Positions 26,194-35,042 of a DNA stretch of 64,000 bases are shown here, piece by piece; position 1 is the stretch's first letter; each line of letters starts with the position of its first letter. The stretch spans positions 218,893 through 282,892 of the forward strand of contig MKTJ01000036.1 in NCBI GenBank assembly GCA_001898225.1, written 5' to 3'. The translations under genes and the position numbers were made by a program. This stretch comes from Chloroflexi bacterium 54-19 (GTDB lineage: Bacteria; Chloroflexota; Chloroflexia; Chloroheliales; Chloroheliaceae). The notes beneath the pieces were generated by a model. The model was not told the DNA's origin, ran no database searches, and saw only the letters and a program-made list of their open reading frames with translations.

Positions 26194-27474
26194 ATGGAAA
26201 ATTTAGTAGCCACCAAAAGCAAAGACGAAATTTTACAGCCACCCGCCCGTCTGCCGGTAATCGCCCTGTTTACGGCGAACGCGGTTTCCTCGGTTGGCAC
26301 CGTAATGACCCAACTTGCCCTGCCCTGGTTTGTCTTACAAACCACCGGGAGCGCCGCTAAAACGGGCCTGGTTTCCTTTTTTGTAATCATACCTACGATT
26401 TTTGCGGCTTTCATAGGCGGAACCCTGGTGGACCGGATGGGCTTCCGGCGGTCGAGCATTCTGGCCGATTGGGCTTGTACCCTCACGATAGCCCTGATAC
26501 CCCTTCTTTATGCCGCCGGGATGCTCGAATTCTGGGCTTTGCTGGTGCTGGTCTTTTTCACCAGCCTGTTCGATACCCCCGGCGTGACGGCCCGGACCGC
26601 CCTGCTGCCCGTTTTGGCCGTAAAAGCTAACATGACCTTTGAGCAGGCCAGCACCGGTTCGCAGGTAATCAACCGGGTTTCTCGTCTCATTGGCGCACCT
26701 CTGGCCGGGTTACTTATCGCTATTTTTGGAGCGACCCAGGTCCTGTGGATTGACGCTTCGACCTTTGCTTTCTCGGCCCTGCTCATTATGCTGACCGTTC
26801 CGGCGGTGCGTAATCAATCCAAAGAGAAAGAAGAAAAGGAAAAGACCTCTTTCTGGGAGGAATTGCGCGAGGGAATTACCTTCCTCTGGCATGATCGCCT
26901 GATGAGGATGGTTATTATGGTCGTGATGGTTACAAATATGCTGGACGGGGCTGTCTTCGGGGTGGTGTTGCCTTTTTACGCCAAGAATTTTCTCGGCGCA
27001 GCGCTCGACCTGGGGTTACTTCTGGCAGCCAACGGCGGAGGCGCGGTAATAGGCGCTTTAATCTTTGGGGCGTTCAGCCAGAAATTACCTCAACGCTACC
27101 TTTTCGTCTATGGTTTGATGTTTGCCAGCCTGGAATTTTTCTCCCTGGCCCTGATGCCTCCGTACTGGGTGCTGATAGTCTGTTTCCTGCTGGTGGGAAT
27201 AATGGTTGGACCTATCAACCCGATTATTGTCGCGGTTATGTACGCCCGCATCCCTGAAAAAAACCTGGGTAAAACAATCGGGGTGGTGGCCGGGGCGGTA
27301 AATGTCGTAACTCCTGTTGGGGTCCTTATAGCCGGGTTACTACTCGACCAGGTAAACATCCAGGTGCTGCTTGCTGTGACCGGGATACTCTATGTAGGAA
27401 CAACCTCGGTCCTGGCCTTTAGCCGCGCGGTACGCCAGATTGACCAAAAAGCCGTGACTGTTAAGGCGAACTAA
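26194..27474 (+). CDS. MFS exporter, EntS-like (copy 2, tandem paralog)
   Basis: Second MFS_3 transporter, clearly a duplicate of the preceding gene: within the first conserved 57 residues 46 are identical by eye (LPVIALFTANA...FAAFIGG). Same central charged loop (NQSKEKEEKEKTSFW) and same C-terminal organisation. AAGGAC serves as SD. It is convergent with the HxlR-family gene, with 24 bases between stop codons and no obvious terminator. Whether the pair works as a heterodimer or simply exports related compounds is unknown. Confidence 0.87.
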   Translation: MENLVATKSKDEILQPPARLPVIALFTANAVSSVGTVMTQLALPWFVLQTTGSAAKTGLVSFFVIIPTIFAAFIGGTLVDRMGFRRSSILADWACTLTIALIPLLYAAGMLEFWALLVLVFFTSLFDTPGVTARTALLPVLAVKANMTFEQASTGSQVINRVSRLIGAPLAGLLIAIFGATQVLWIDASTFAFSALLIMLTVPAVRNQSKEKEEKEKTSFWEELREGITFLWHDRLMRMVIMVVMVTNMLDGAVFGVVLPFYAKNFLGAALDLGLLLAANGGGAVIGALIFGAFSQKLPQRYLFVYGLMFASLEFFSLALMPPYWVLIVCFLLVGIMVGPINPIIVAVMYARIPEKNLGKTIGVVAGAVNVVTPVGVLIAGLLLDQVNIQVLLAVTGILYVGTTSVLAFSRAVRQIDQKAVTVKAN

Positions 27475-27498
27475 AAAGGACCGGAAGGATTATCGGGT

Positions 27499-27891
27499 TC
27501 AGTTAGCGGCAGGAGTACCAGCCCCGGTTTGCCCATCATAACGCTCCTGGGCATCAATCAGGGCGGTAAGGTTTTGACGGGACCAACTCAGGATGGCGGC
27601 TATCGGTTCTTGCATGGTTTGTCCCAGCGGGGTTAACTCGTATTCCACCCTGGGCGGCACTTCCGCGTAGACGGTCCGTTTTACCAGGCCGTTTCGTTCC
27701 AATTCCCGCAAGGTTTGCGTCAGCATCTTCTGAGATAGGCCAGTTATATGGCGTTGAAGGAACACAAAGCGGCGCGGTCCCCCTTTTAATAGATGCATCA
27801 CCAGGATAGACCACTTATTAGAAAGTAAATCCACCACCTGCCGGTATGGACATGTGGACCCCAAAATGGGGCTATTTGAAATAGTATCCAT
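27499..27891 (-). CDS. HxlR-family winged-helix regulator
   Basis: DNA-binding regulator of the HxlR type (130 residues). The signature is clear: CPYRQVVDLLSNKWSILVMHLLKGGPRRFVFLQRHITGLSQKMLTQTLRELERNGLVKRTVYAEVPPRVEYELTPLG. The single conserved Cys (C14) precedes the helix and is the redox or electrophile-sensing residue in relatives such as QorR and YodB. It is divergent from an NmrA-like oxidoreductase, the classic target arrangement, and a 12-bp palindrome sits between them. Confidence 0.92.
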   Translation of the reverse strand: MDTISNSPILGSTCPYRQVVDLLSNKWSILVMHLLKGGPRRFVFLQRHITGLSQKMLTQTLRELERNGLVKRTVYAEVPPRVEYELTPLGQTMQEPIAAILSWSRQNLTALIDAQERYDGQTGAGTPAAN

Positions 27892-27914
27892 TAGTAACTT
27901 TCGGGTAGCAATAC

Positions 27915-27926
27915 CACTTTAAAGTG
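27915..27926. promoter_or_regulatory. Palindromic operator candidate in the HxlR/NmrA divergent promoter
   Basis: CACTTTAAAGTG is a perfect 12-bp palindrome 24 bases before the HxlR start. Further right, TATCATA occurs twice (about 27955 and 27968). The spacing fits autoregulation and control of the divergent oxidoreductase. Confidence 0.5.
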
Positions 27927-28093
27927 CCATATTGTGTTTTGAATAAATCTTTTTTATCATAATTTCTATCATAGAAACCGCCAGAGATATTGTCAAACCC
28001 TCTCTTATCTTTTCGGGATAAGGGAGTGGATTTTAATTTGCCTGAATCAGGCGACAAAGTTCTATGAATAGATAAAAAGGAGCATTTTATATA

Positions 28094-28993
28094 ATGTACG
28101 CGCTTACCGGGGCCAGCGGACAGCTTGGCCGCCTGACAATTACAAATCTGCTTACTAAAATCCCTGCCAACCAGATAATTGCTACCACCCGCAGTCCTGA
28201 GAAACTGGCCGAATTCGCCGCCCAGGGGGTTATTGTGCGTCCCGCCGACCTGAACGACCCGGCCACGCTTGAGCCCGCTTTCGATGGTGTCACGCGGCTA
28301 CTCATTATCAGTACATCCGAATTTGGGAAACAGACGGTCCAGAACCGGGCCGCCATTGAGGCCGGTTTGAGGGCCGGAGCTTCGCACCTGTTTTACACGT
28401 CGGTCCCACAAGCCGATTCGGATTTATCCCACTGGCTGTTAAAAGAACACGCCGAAACCGAAAACCTGTTGAGAGATTCGGGGGTAGCCTGGACGGCCTT
28501 AAGAAATAACGCCTATACAAATTTGTTACCGGGAATTTTGAAGTCTTTAATTGACCGAAACAAACTATACGTCTTAGGTGGCGACTCCAGGCCCGGCTGG
28601 ATTAGCCGGGAGGATTGCGCCAGGGTCGCGGCGGCAGCTTTAATTGGCGGTAACCACCCGACCGGGCCACTTGAAGTTACCGGCCCGGAGGCACTCGGTC
28701 TTGCGGGGTTAACCGGGCGGCTGTCAGACCTACTGAGAGAAGAAATCACCGTCCAGGTGGTGAGCGGGGAGGAATTGGTAACTCGTTTGAAAGCCAAAAA
28801 CCTGCCGGAAGTGGCGGCCTACAGCCTGGTGAGAATAGTCGACTGGCTGGTCAACGGCAATTTCAGTGGGCCTACCGACGTGGTGGAGCGGATTGCCGGG
28901 GTTAAACCGGCCCCAGTTGACGAATTCCTTAAAGAGTTTGCCGGGTCAAAAGACACGGAAGCTTTTGTACCGGGGGCCGGTAAAGCCTCTTAA
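28094..28993 (+). CDS. NmrA-like NAD(P)-binding oxidoreductase (QorB-like)
   Basis: Atypical short-chain dehydrogenase of the NmrA/QorB group, a likely NAD(P)H quinone oxidoreductase or redox sensor. The Rossmann motif is at the very N-terminus (YALTGASGQLGRLTITNLL), followed by IIATTRSPEKL, which reads the cofactor phosphate. Residues HLFYTSVPQADSD and the C-terminal SREDCARVAAAALIG match the family. There is no classical YxxxK, as usual for NmrA relatives. Divergent from an HxlR regulator, suggesting induction by electrophiles or quinones. SD AAGGAG. Confidence 0.85.
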   Translation: MYALTGASGQLGRLTITNLLTKIPANQIIATTRSPEKLAEFAAQGVIVRPADLNDPATLEPAFDGVTRLLIISTSEFGKQTVQNRAAIEAGLRAGASHLFYTSVPQADSDLSHWLLKEHAETENLLRDSGVAWTALRNNAYTNLLPGILKSLIDRNKLYVLGGDSRPGWISREDCARVAAAALIGGNHPTGPLEVTGPEALGLAGLTGRLSDLLREEITVQVVSGEELVTRLKAKNLPEVAAYSLVRIVDWLVNGNFSGPTDVVERIAGVKPAPVDEFLKEFAGSKDTEAFVPGAGKAS

Positions 28994-29002
28994 TCAAAAA
29001 CT

Positions 29003-29036
29003 AAAAGGCCGCCTCGTGTGAAGCGGCCTCTTTTAT
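29003..29036. terminator. Bidirectional intrinsic terminator
   Basis: AAAAGGCCGC (29003-29012) pairs with GCGGCCTCTTTT (29023-29034) across a 10-base loop, between the NmrA-like gene and the last gene of the leftward sugar cluster. Confidence 0.9.
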
Positions 29037-29046
29037 TTCGCAGGAG

Positions 29047-30153
29047 TTAATCCAGGATACCGGCGGGTAAACCGAGCGGCAACGGGGCCGGGCGGTCCAC
29101 CTGGCTGGTTAAGTGGATATGTTTCTCCTCTTTGGAGGCTTCCAGGATAGATACCATTGTATCCAACACGTGGAAAGCCAGGTCGCCACTGGCCCGGTGC
29201 TTCCGGCCCGACTGGATGGCATAGGCCATATCGGCCACACCCAGGCCGCGACTGTTAGCCGGGTAGTTGTGGCTTAACGGAATCTCGTACCAGGTGTCGG
29301 ACCCAGCCCGGCGCAGTTTCACCGGCCCGCCAAAAGTATTAGGGTCCGGGACCGCCAGGGTACCTTCGGTGCCGTAAATTTCAATCGGCGGCAGATTGTG
29401 TGACCAGACATCGAAACTGGTGTTCAGGTTCGCGACGATTCCGCCTTCAAAATCGAGCACCCCGGCCACGTGGGTAGGAGTGTTGACCTGGATTTTGGTG
29501 CCGAACTTGGGCTGGCTACCGATGGTCCGTTCGACCCGTACGGCCTGGGCCGAGCCTGTAACCCGGTTGATAGGTCCAAGCAGGTTGACCAGGGCTGTCA
29601 GGTAGTAGGGGCCCATATCAAAGAGCGGTCCCGCGCCTGGCTGGAAGAAGAATTCCGGGTCCGGGTGCCATCTTTCAGGACCGGCGCTCAGCATGAAGGC
29701 ATTGGCGGCCAGGGGCTGACCAATCCAACCATCATCAATTAGCTTGCGGCAGGTCTGGAGACCGGCACCCAGGAAGGTATCCGGGGCGCAACCAACTCGC
29801 AAACCTTTTTCCGCCGCCAACTTCAACATTTTTGCGGCATCGTCGCGGTTAACCGCCAGCGGCTTCTCGCTGTAGACCGATTTCCCGGCTTCCAGGGCGG
29901 CCAGGCTGACCTGGGCGTGGACGGCAGGAATGGTCAGGTTGATAACAATGTCTACAGCGGGGTCGGCCAGCAGTTCGTCAACTGAGCAGGCTTTGGGCAC
30001 GCCATACTGCTCGGCCCTGGCTTTGGCCCGAGCCATATCAATGTCGGCGATGGCGGCAATTTCGAGAATACTGAACTTCTGGGGCGATTCCAGGTAAATC
30101 CCACTGATGTTCCCGGCCCCAATTATCCCTATACGGGCTTTTTTCGTAGCCAT
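29047..30153 (-). CDS. Gfo/Idh/MocA family oxidoreductase (last gene of sugar cluster)
   Basis: NAD(P)-dependent sugar or polyol dehydrogenase. The N-terminal Rossmann motif GIIGAGNISGIYLE, the conserved SEKPLAV with catalytic Lys, and the C-terminal substrate-domain motif GAGPLFDMGPYYLTALVNLLGPI identify the family. The catalytic Asp/His pair is represented by DMGPYY rather than the more common D-x-G-x-H. It is the fifth and last gene of a leftward cluster with a ThuA-like protein, a second dehydrogenase and two TIM barrels. The sugar substrate is not known. Confidence 0.9.
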   Translation of the reverse strand: MATKKARIGIIGAGNISGIYLESPQKFSILEIAAIADIDMARAKARAEQYGVPKACSVDELLADPAVDIVINLTIPAVHAQVSLAALEAGKSVYSEKPLAVNRDDAAKMLKLAAEKGLRVGCAPDTFLGAGLQTCRKLIDDGWIGQPLAANAFMLSAGPERWHPDPEFFFQPGAGPLFDMGPYYLTALVNLLGPINRVTGSAQAVRVERTIGSQPKFGTKIQVNTPTHVAGVLDFEGGIVANLNTSFDVWSHNLPPIEIYGTEGTLAVPDPNTFGGPVKLRRAGSDTWYEIPLSHNYPANSRGLGVADMAYAIQSGRKHRASGDLAFHVLDTMVSILEASKEEKHIHLTSQVDRPAPLPLGLPAGILD

Positions 30154-30202
30154 TATGAGTATCTCATTCCCTTTCTCTTAAACAATCTCAAATCCAACCG
30201 GA

Positions 30203-30862
30203 TTATTTACTGGCCCAGAGCATGCCGCGCCGCATAATTTCGCGGGCTTCCGGCACGTCGAAGTCTAACCGGACGTGGCCGAGCGAGGTATAAAAGACCC
30301 GGCCCTTGCCCCACTTGCGCTTCCAGGCTACGGGCATTACGGTGCCGTCAATCCAGTAGGCGTGGTCGCCGTTAAAAGTGGTCGTCGCCAGGACTTCGTT
30401 GGAAGGGTCAACGTGCATATAATATTGCTCCGAGTGCATGTTGAAGTCCTGCAACCCCTCCATAACCGGGTCGTCCGTACGGATGATGTTTACCCGGTAG
30501 TCAATGACGTTACCGGGGTGTGCGACCCACTGCCCGCCAACCATAAACTGGTACTCGGTATTGTTACGGAACGAGTCACCCATACAGCCGTGCCAGCCCG
30601 CGATTCCTGCCCCGTTCTTGACTGCTTCGAGCAAGCCTTTTTCCTGGGCGTTGGTTATTGTGCCCATGGTCCAGATAGGTACAATCAGGTCGTACTCGCC
30701 CATTTTAGCGGTATCGGTATAAATGTCGAGCGTATCGAAGATGTCCACCGAGAACCCGGCATCCTCCAACAGCGGGGCAAAAAGCTCGGTCTCTTTTTTA
30801 GGTTCGTGACCTTCCCAACCGCCCCAAACCATCAGGGCCTTTTTCTTTATCGAGGTATCCAA
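30203..30862 (-). CDS. ThuA-like protein
   Basis: Cytoplasmic 219-residue protein with the class I glutamine-amidotransferase-like fold of the ThuA family. Motifs: [86 protein letters not shown]. ThuA acts with the ThuB dehydrogenase in 3-keto-disaccharide metabolism in rhizobia. Here it is sandwiched between two ThuB-type dehydrogenases, which supports a keto-sugar route. The start is TTG with AGGAG seven bases upstream. Confidence 0.87.
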   Translation of the reverse strand: MDTSIKKKALMVWGGWEGHEPKKETELFAPLLEDAGFSVDIFDTLDIYTDTAKMGEYDLIVPIWTMGTITNAQEKGLLEAVKNGAGIAGWHGCMGDSFRNNTEYQFMVGGQWVAHPGNVIDYRVNIIRTDDPVMEGLQDFNMHSEQYYMHVDPSNEVLATTTFNGDHAYWIDGTVMPVAWKRKWGKGRVFYTSLGHVRLDFDVPEAREIMRRGMLWASK

Positions 30863-30885
30863 AAAATTTCTCCTATTTTAGGACT

Positions 30886-32037
30886 TTAAGAAGCGAAGTC
30901 CACCCAGATGCTACCCTTTTGCGAACTTTCGACCACCTTGGTAATAAATTGTAAACCGCGTAAACCATCGTAGACGGTCGGATAACCGCCCTGTAATGGC
31001 TGACCGGCCTGGGCCCGGCGAATATCGGCGATAGCCAGTTTGTAGATATTGGCAAAAGCTTCCAGGAAACCTTCGGGGTGGCCCGGCGGTATCCGCGCCA
31101 TGGCGTTGGACTCCTCGCTCATGTAGGGCTGGTTAGTCCGCCAGATTTGGATGGGCTGGCCCGGCGTCTTGATAACGAGGTCGTTGGGGTCCATCTGCCG
31201 CCATTCAAGACCGGCTTTAGTGCCATAAATCCGAATTGAAAACCTGTTTTCTTCCCCGGCGGCAATCTGGGAGCAGGTCAGAATGCCTTTCGCGCCGTTT
31301 TCCATTCTTAGCAAAATGTTGGCGTCGTCATCGAGGGCGCGGTTAGGGACGAAAGCGGTCAGGTCGGCACAGAGCGACCCAATTTTCAGCCCCGTGATGT
31401 ATTCGAGCAGGTTTTCGCCGTGAGTCCCGATGTCACCGATGCTGCCACCCAGGCCCGACCGGGCCGGGTCGGTCCGCCACTGGGCCTGTTTGTTGCCCTC
31501 TTGCTCCTGGGCGGTCATCAACCAGTCCTGGATATATTCGACCAGCACCTTGCGGATTTCGCCAAGCGCGCCCGACTGCACCAGGTAGCGAGCCTGGCGA
31601 ACGGTCGGATAACCGGTATAATTGTGGGTCAGGGCGAAGACCAGTTTGCGCTCCTCGACCAGTTTTACCAGGGCCTGGGCTTCTTCCAGGGTCAACGTCA
31701 TCGGTTTGTCGCAAACAACCGGGATATTGTTTTCCAGGAAAGCTTTGACCACCGGAAAATGCATGTGATTGGGGGTCGCCACGATGGCAAAATCAATACC
31801 GTCCGGGCGGGCAGCCTCGGCGGCGGCCATTTCCTGGTAGCTGTCGTAAGAACGGTCCAAAAACCAGGCGGCGGCGGAAGCTCTGGCGCGGTCGGGGTCG
31901 GAAGAAAGCGCCCCGGCCACTACTGTCGCCTGGCCGTCCAGTTCGGAGGCAATCCGGTGGACCTTACCGATAAAGGCCCCGGCCCCACCGCCGACTATCC
32001 CGGCCCGCAATCTTCTAGAAAACGGTTCTTGCGTCAT
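30886..32037 (-). CDS. Gfo/Idh/MocA family oxidoreductase (second dehydrogenase)
   Basis: Sugar dehydrogenase-like enzyme, 383 residues. [18 protein letters not shown] is the cofactor motif, [39 protein letters not shown] carries the catalytic Lys, and the substrate domain has [21 protein letters not shown] with the D-x-G-x-H pair intact. This is the more canonical dehydrogenase of the two in the cluster. Spacing to the ThuA-like gene is 23 bases, indicating one transcript. GAGG precedes the ATG. Confidence 0.92.
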   Translation of the reverse strand: MTQEPFSRRLRAGIVGGGAGAFIGKVHRIASELDGQATVVAGALSSDPDRARASAAAWFLDRSYDSYQEMAAAEAARPDGIDFAIVATPNHMHFPVVKAFLENNIPVVCDKPMTLTLEEAQALVKLVEERKLVFALTHNYTGYPTVRQARYLVQSGALGEIRKVLVEYIQDWLMTAQEQEGNKQAQWRTDPARSGLGGSIGDIGTHGENLLEYITGLKIGSLCADLTAFVPNRALDDDANILLRMENGAKGILTCSQIAAGEENRFSIRIYGTKAGLEWRQMDPNDLVIKTPGQPIQIWRTNQPYMSEESNAMARIPPGHPEGFLEAFANIYKLAIADIRRAQAGQPLQGGYPTVYDGLRGLQFITKVVESSQKGSIWVDFAS

Positions 32038-32069
32038 AAAACCTCGTCTTCTTTGACTAAAATTTCTAA

Positions 32070-32816
32070 CTACAATTCCTGCAAAGCCTTGTAACTGTCC
32101 GTGATGTCGTCAAAAACGATGCGCGGGCGGTCCATTTCCACTACATAGTAGGCGGTGTTTGTGGTTTCGGCCTGGGCGTAAATTTCCTTCCAGGGCAAAA
32201 TCCCCTGCCCGACCGGCAAGTCCACCCGGTCTTCGGTCGCAGCCATGTCCTTCATATGAAGGAGGGGGAAGCGGCCCGGATACTGTTTCAAAAGACCGAG
32301 GGCATCGGCACCACCGGTAGTGGCCCAGTAGAGGTCGAGTTCGAGCTTGACCAGTTCCGGGTCAGTCTGGTTGATGAGGGTTTCGAAAAGAGAAGTGCCT
32401 TCTACCTTATCGAACTCGAAAGCGTGGTTGTGGTAGCCGAACTGCAAATTCTCGGCTTTGGCCTGTTCGCCCAACCGGTTCAGAGTCGCGGCAACTTCTT
32501 CCAGTTGGGCGCGGGTCTGGCGGCGGTCAGGGGCCAGGAATGGCACGATGGCGTACTCGCAGCCGAGGGCGTGCATGTCGGCAAAAGCCTGGGCGGGGTC
32601 TGACTCGAAAAGGGCGAACTGGACGTGGGCGCTTTTCGCTTTCAGGCCGTAGTTAGCCAGCCTCGTGTTGAGTTCGGAGGCGGTCAGCCCGTACAACCCG
32701 GCCAACTCGACGTTCCGGTAGCCAATCTCGGCTATCTTTTGAAGGGTGCCGTCCAGGTCTTGCCCGGCCTTTTCGCGGACGGTATACATTTGTAAAGAAA
32801 TTTTGTCGTTATCCAT
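32070..32816 (-). CDS. Sugar phosphate isomerase/epimerase-type TIM barrel (short)
   Basis: Xylose-isomerase-like (AP endonuclease family 2) TIM barrel, 248 residues. Metal ligands can be traced: FGYHNHAFEF (His), VKLELDLYWATTGG (Glu/Asp region), LLHMKDM (His/Asp) and YYVVEMDRPR (Glu). It starts KISLQMYTVREKAGQDLDGTLQKIAEIGYRNVELAGLYG, a segment common to isomerases in Gfo/Idh/MocA clusters. It may isomerise, epimerise or eliminate from a 3-keto sugar. Thirty-two bases separate it from the downstream dehydrogenase. An AGAGGA SD is present. Confidence 0.88.
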   Translation of the reverse strand: MDNDKISLQMYTVREKAGQDLDGTLQKIAEIGYRNVELAGLYGLTASELNTRLANYGLKAKSAHVQFALFESDPAQAFADMHALGCEYAIVPFLAPDRRQTRAQLEEVAATLNRLGEQAKAENLQFGYHNHAFEFDKVEGTSLFETLINQTDPELVKLELDLYWATTGGADALGLLKQYPGRFPLLHMKDMAATEDRVDLPVGQGILPWKEIYAQAETTNTAYYVVEMDRPRIVFDDITDSYKALQEL

Positions 32817-32856
32817 TAGAAAATAGTCCTCTTCTTAAATCAGAAATCGTCGTTGA

Positions 32857-32892
32857 ACGTTTGCCCGTAAAGGGCCCGTCAAACGTTGAACG
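32857..32892. repeat. AACGTT-family dispersed repeat, copy A
   Basis: A 36-base element (ACGTTTGCCCGTAAAGGGCC...) matches the copy at 60538-60573 at 29 of 36 positions. It is a hairpin: AACGTTTG pairs with CAAACGTT around an inner GCCC/GGGC stem. A CGTTGAACG-type unit flanks each side, so the repetitive tract runs about 32851-32900. Confidence 0.75.
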
Positions 32893-33003
32893 TGTAAAAC
32901 CATTTTTAAATGGTCTGGTGCAAATTCAAAGTGTGGCGCAAGATAAAGGCGGCTTACTGCCCAGTTCGCTCCTGGCGGTAAGCCTGCCTGGTATCGAAAT
33001 TAC

Positions 33004-33021
33004 GTTTTACGTTCAACGTTT
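33004..33021. repeat. AACGTT-family dispersed repeat, copy B (inverted)
   Basis: Read leftwards this is AAACGTTGAACGTAAAAC, an inverted match to AAACGTTGAACGTGTAAAAC at 32881-32900. Together they bracket about 100 bases between the two isomerase genes. Confidence 0.7.
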
Positions 33022-33031
33022 AATGTTTTCG

Positions 33032-34081
33032 TTATACTAGCCCCAAAATCTTCCGGTTGGTCGCCTCGTCGGAAGCGCCACCCGCGAAATCGTCAAAGGC
33101 GTGGGTCGGCGGAGTGATGAGCATCTCTTTGATGAAGGCGGCTCCTTCACGAGCACCCTGCTCGGAGTCCTTCAAAACATCTTCCCATTCGAGGACCGCC
33201 CAGCCTTTGTAACCGTACTGGGTCAGCTTCGAGAAAATCTTTTTGAAATCAACCTGCCCATCACCCAGGCTGCGGAAGCGACCGGGCCGGTCCGCCCAGT
33301 CCTGGTAGCCCGCGTAGACCCCGGCGCGGGGCGAGGGGTTGAACTCGGCATCTTTGACGTGGAAGGCTTTGATGTAATCCTTGTAAACGTCGATGTAGCC
33401 AACATAGTCAAGTTGTTGCAGGACGAAATGGGAGGGGTCGTACAGGATGTTGACCCTGGGATGGTTGCCGGTGGCGGCCAGGAATCGCTCGAAAGTAATC
33501 CCGTCGTGCAAATCTTCGCCGGGGTGGATTTCAAAGGCGAGGTCTACACCGTACTCTTCCGCCGCGTTCAGGATGGGCTGCCAGCGCCGGGCGAGTTCCT
33601 TAAAGCCAAGTTCGACCAGGCCACCGGGCCGCTGGGGCCAGGGGTAGAAGGTGTGCCAGAGCAACGCGCCGGAAAAAGTCGGCATGACGGTCAGACCCAG
33701 GTTGTGAGACGCCTTTACAGCCAGAATCATCTGGTCAACGGCCCACTCGGTGCGCGCTTTGGGGTCGCCGTGGAGTTTGGCGGGGGCAAAGGCGTCAAAG
33801 AGAATATCGAAAGCCGGGTGGACCGCTACCAGTTGGCCGCGCAGGTGGGAGGCCAGTTCGGTAATCGCCAGGCCGTTGGTGCGGCCTTTGAGTTCGTCGC
33901 AGTAATCTTTTGACTCAGCAGCCTTTTCCAGGTCAATCAGGCTGGCCGCATCAACCGGAATCTGGACTCCGACAAAGCCAAGTGACTTGGCCCAGGCCGT
34001 TATATTTTCGAGGGTATCAAAGGGAGGTTCCGTTCCGGCATATTGGGCTAGAAACAACGCCGGTCCTTTTATTTGTGCCAT
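33032..34081 (-). CDS. Sugar phosphate isomerase/epimerase-type TIM barrel (long, first gene of cluster)
   Basis: A 349-residue xylose-isomerase-like barrel. Motifs: DLAFEIHPGEDLHDGITFERFL, NILYDPSHFVLQQLDYVGYIDVYKDYIKAFHVKDAEF, and GYKGWAVLEWEDVLKD. The HPGED, DPSHF and HVKD segments supply the metal site. The long form resembles barrels found with sugar dehydrogenases in inositol-like and keto-glycoside clusters. The track starts at 34120; an AGGAG six bases before the ATG at 34081 is the better start. It is first in the leftward cluster, divergent from the AraC regulator, and 215 bases with inverted repeats separate it from the next gene. Confidence 0.88.
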   Translation of the reverse strand: MAQIKGPALFLAQYAGTEPPFDTLENITAWAKSLGFVGVQIPVDAASLIDLEKAAESKDYCDELKGRTNGLAITELASHLRGQLVAVHPAFDILFDAFAPAKLHGDPKARTEWAVDQMILAVKASHNLGLTVMPTFSGALLWHTFYPWPQRPGGLVELGFKELARRWQPILNAAEEYGVDLAFEIHPGEDLHDGITFERFLAATGNHPRVNILYDPSHFVLQQLDYVGYIDVYKDYIKAFHVKDAEFNPSPRAGVYAGYQDWADRPGRFRSLGDGQVDFKKIFSKLTQYGYKGWAVLEWEDVLKDSEQGAREGAAFIKEMLITPPTHAFDDFAGGASDEATNRKILGLV

Positions 34082-34232
34082 CTTGCTCCTCTCCGTTGCA
34101 GGTGTTTCAGGACCAAACACGGTCCTGGCTTTTAATCAATACCGTTCTATTTAAGCCCCGCGGTGCTATAATGTCTATAAATTATTTGCCCAAAAGTTGA
34201 CTTATCTGGCTATCATTTCAAAAGGGGCTTGA

Positions 34233-35042
34233 ATGGGAGAGAGAATTCAAGAAGTTTCAGTCCTGGGCGTTGGCTATTCGTTCCACACCAGGGGACATCA
34301 CACTATCCAGAGGGATGGCTTGAAAAATTATCTTATAAGGCTGCAAACCGAAGGTCAGGCCCAGCTTCTGGTCGACAACCAGCTCAAAACCCTGACGGCT
34401 GGGGACCTCATGATATACGCGCCGGGGCAACCCTACGAGCTTAAAGTCCTGCCTGTCACAAGGGACACACTAGCACAATCTGCCAGCGGCGATTACTATG
34501 TCTTTTGTGAGGGGCCCTGGATTGACGAATGGTGGAGGAAACAGCCGCGCAATTTCCCTTTTAGAATTACCCTCGATGAAGGTTTGCTATCTATCTGGCG
34601 TTTGTTGATTGCCGAAAAACGGCGGGTCTGGGACGAAATTGACGAGATTTCCGGCAACCACCTCCGCAGCCTGTGCCTGGCGCTCGACCGCCTGATTCTA
34701 ACCAGCAGCCAGGACTCCAGGGGCAACGCCGCGATTGCTTATAAGGTCAAGCATTTTATTGAGCAAAACGCCACGACCAATTTTTCCCTGGAAGAAGTAG
34801 CCGAGTACGCCGGGCTGAGTGTCTCGCGGATTGTCCATCTTTTCAAGGCAACTTTCGGCCAGACCATTATCGAATATGCCATTGATGTGCGGCTGGCGAT
34901 TGCCTCAGAGCGGATCAGGCTGACCAGTATGCCGCTCGAACAGGTCGCCGAGACGAGCGGGTTTCGCAACTACTGCTATTTCAGCCGGATTTTCCGGGCC
35001 CGGTACAAGGTTTCACCCCGCCAGTACCGTAACGCCGCTTAA
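34233..35042 (+). CDS. AraC-family regulator of the sugar cluster
   Basis: Transcription factor with an N-terminal cupin-like effector domain (LIRLQTEGQAQLLVDNQLKTLTAGDLMIYAPGQPYELK) and a C-terminal double helix-turn-helix (about residues 165-265: FSLEEVAEYAGLSVSRIVHLFKATFGQTIIEYAIDVRLAIASERIR, then PLEQVAETSGFRNYCYFSRIFRARYKVSPRQYR). An AAGGGG SD is well placed; a TATAAT lies at 34167-34172. The divergent position makes it the likely activator of the five-gene cluster, responding to the sugar. Its stop overlaps that of the convergent nitronate monooxygenase gene. Confidence 0.93.
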   Translation: MGERIQEVSVLGVGYSFHTRGHHTIQRDGLKNYLIRLQTEGQAQLLVDNQLKTLTAGDLMIYAPGQPYELKVLPVTRDTLAQSASGDYYVFCEGPWIDEWWRKQPRNFPFRITLDEGLLSIWRLLIAEKRRVWDEIDEISGNHLRSLCLALDRLILTSSQDSRGNAAIAYKVKHFIEQNATTNFSLEEVAEYAGLSVSRIVHLFKATFGQTIIEYAIDVRLAIASERIRLTSMPLEQVAETSGFRNYCYFSRIFRARYKVSPRQYRNAA

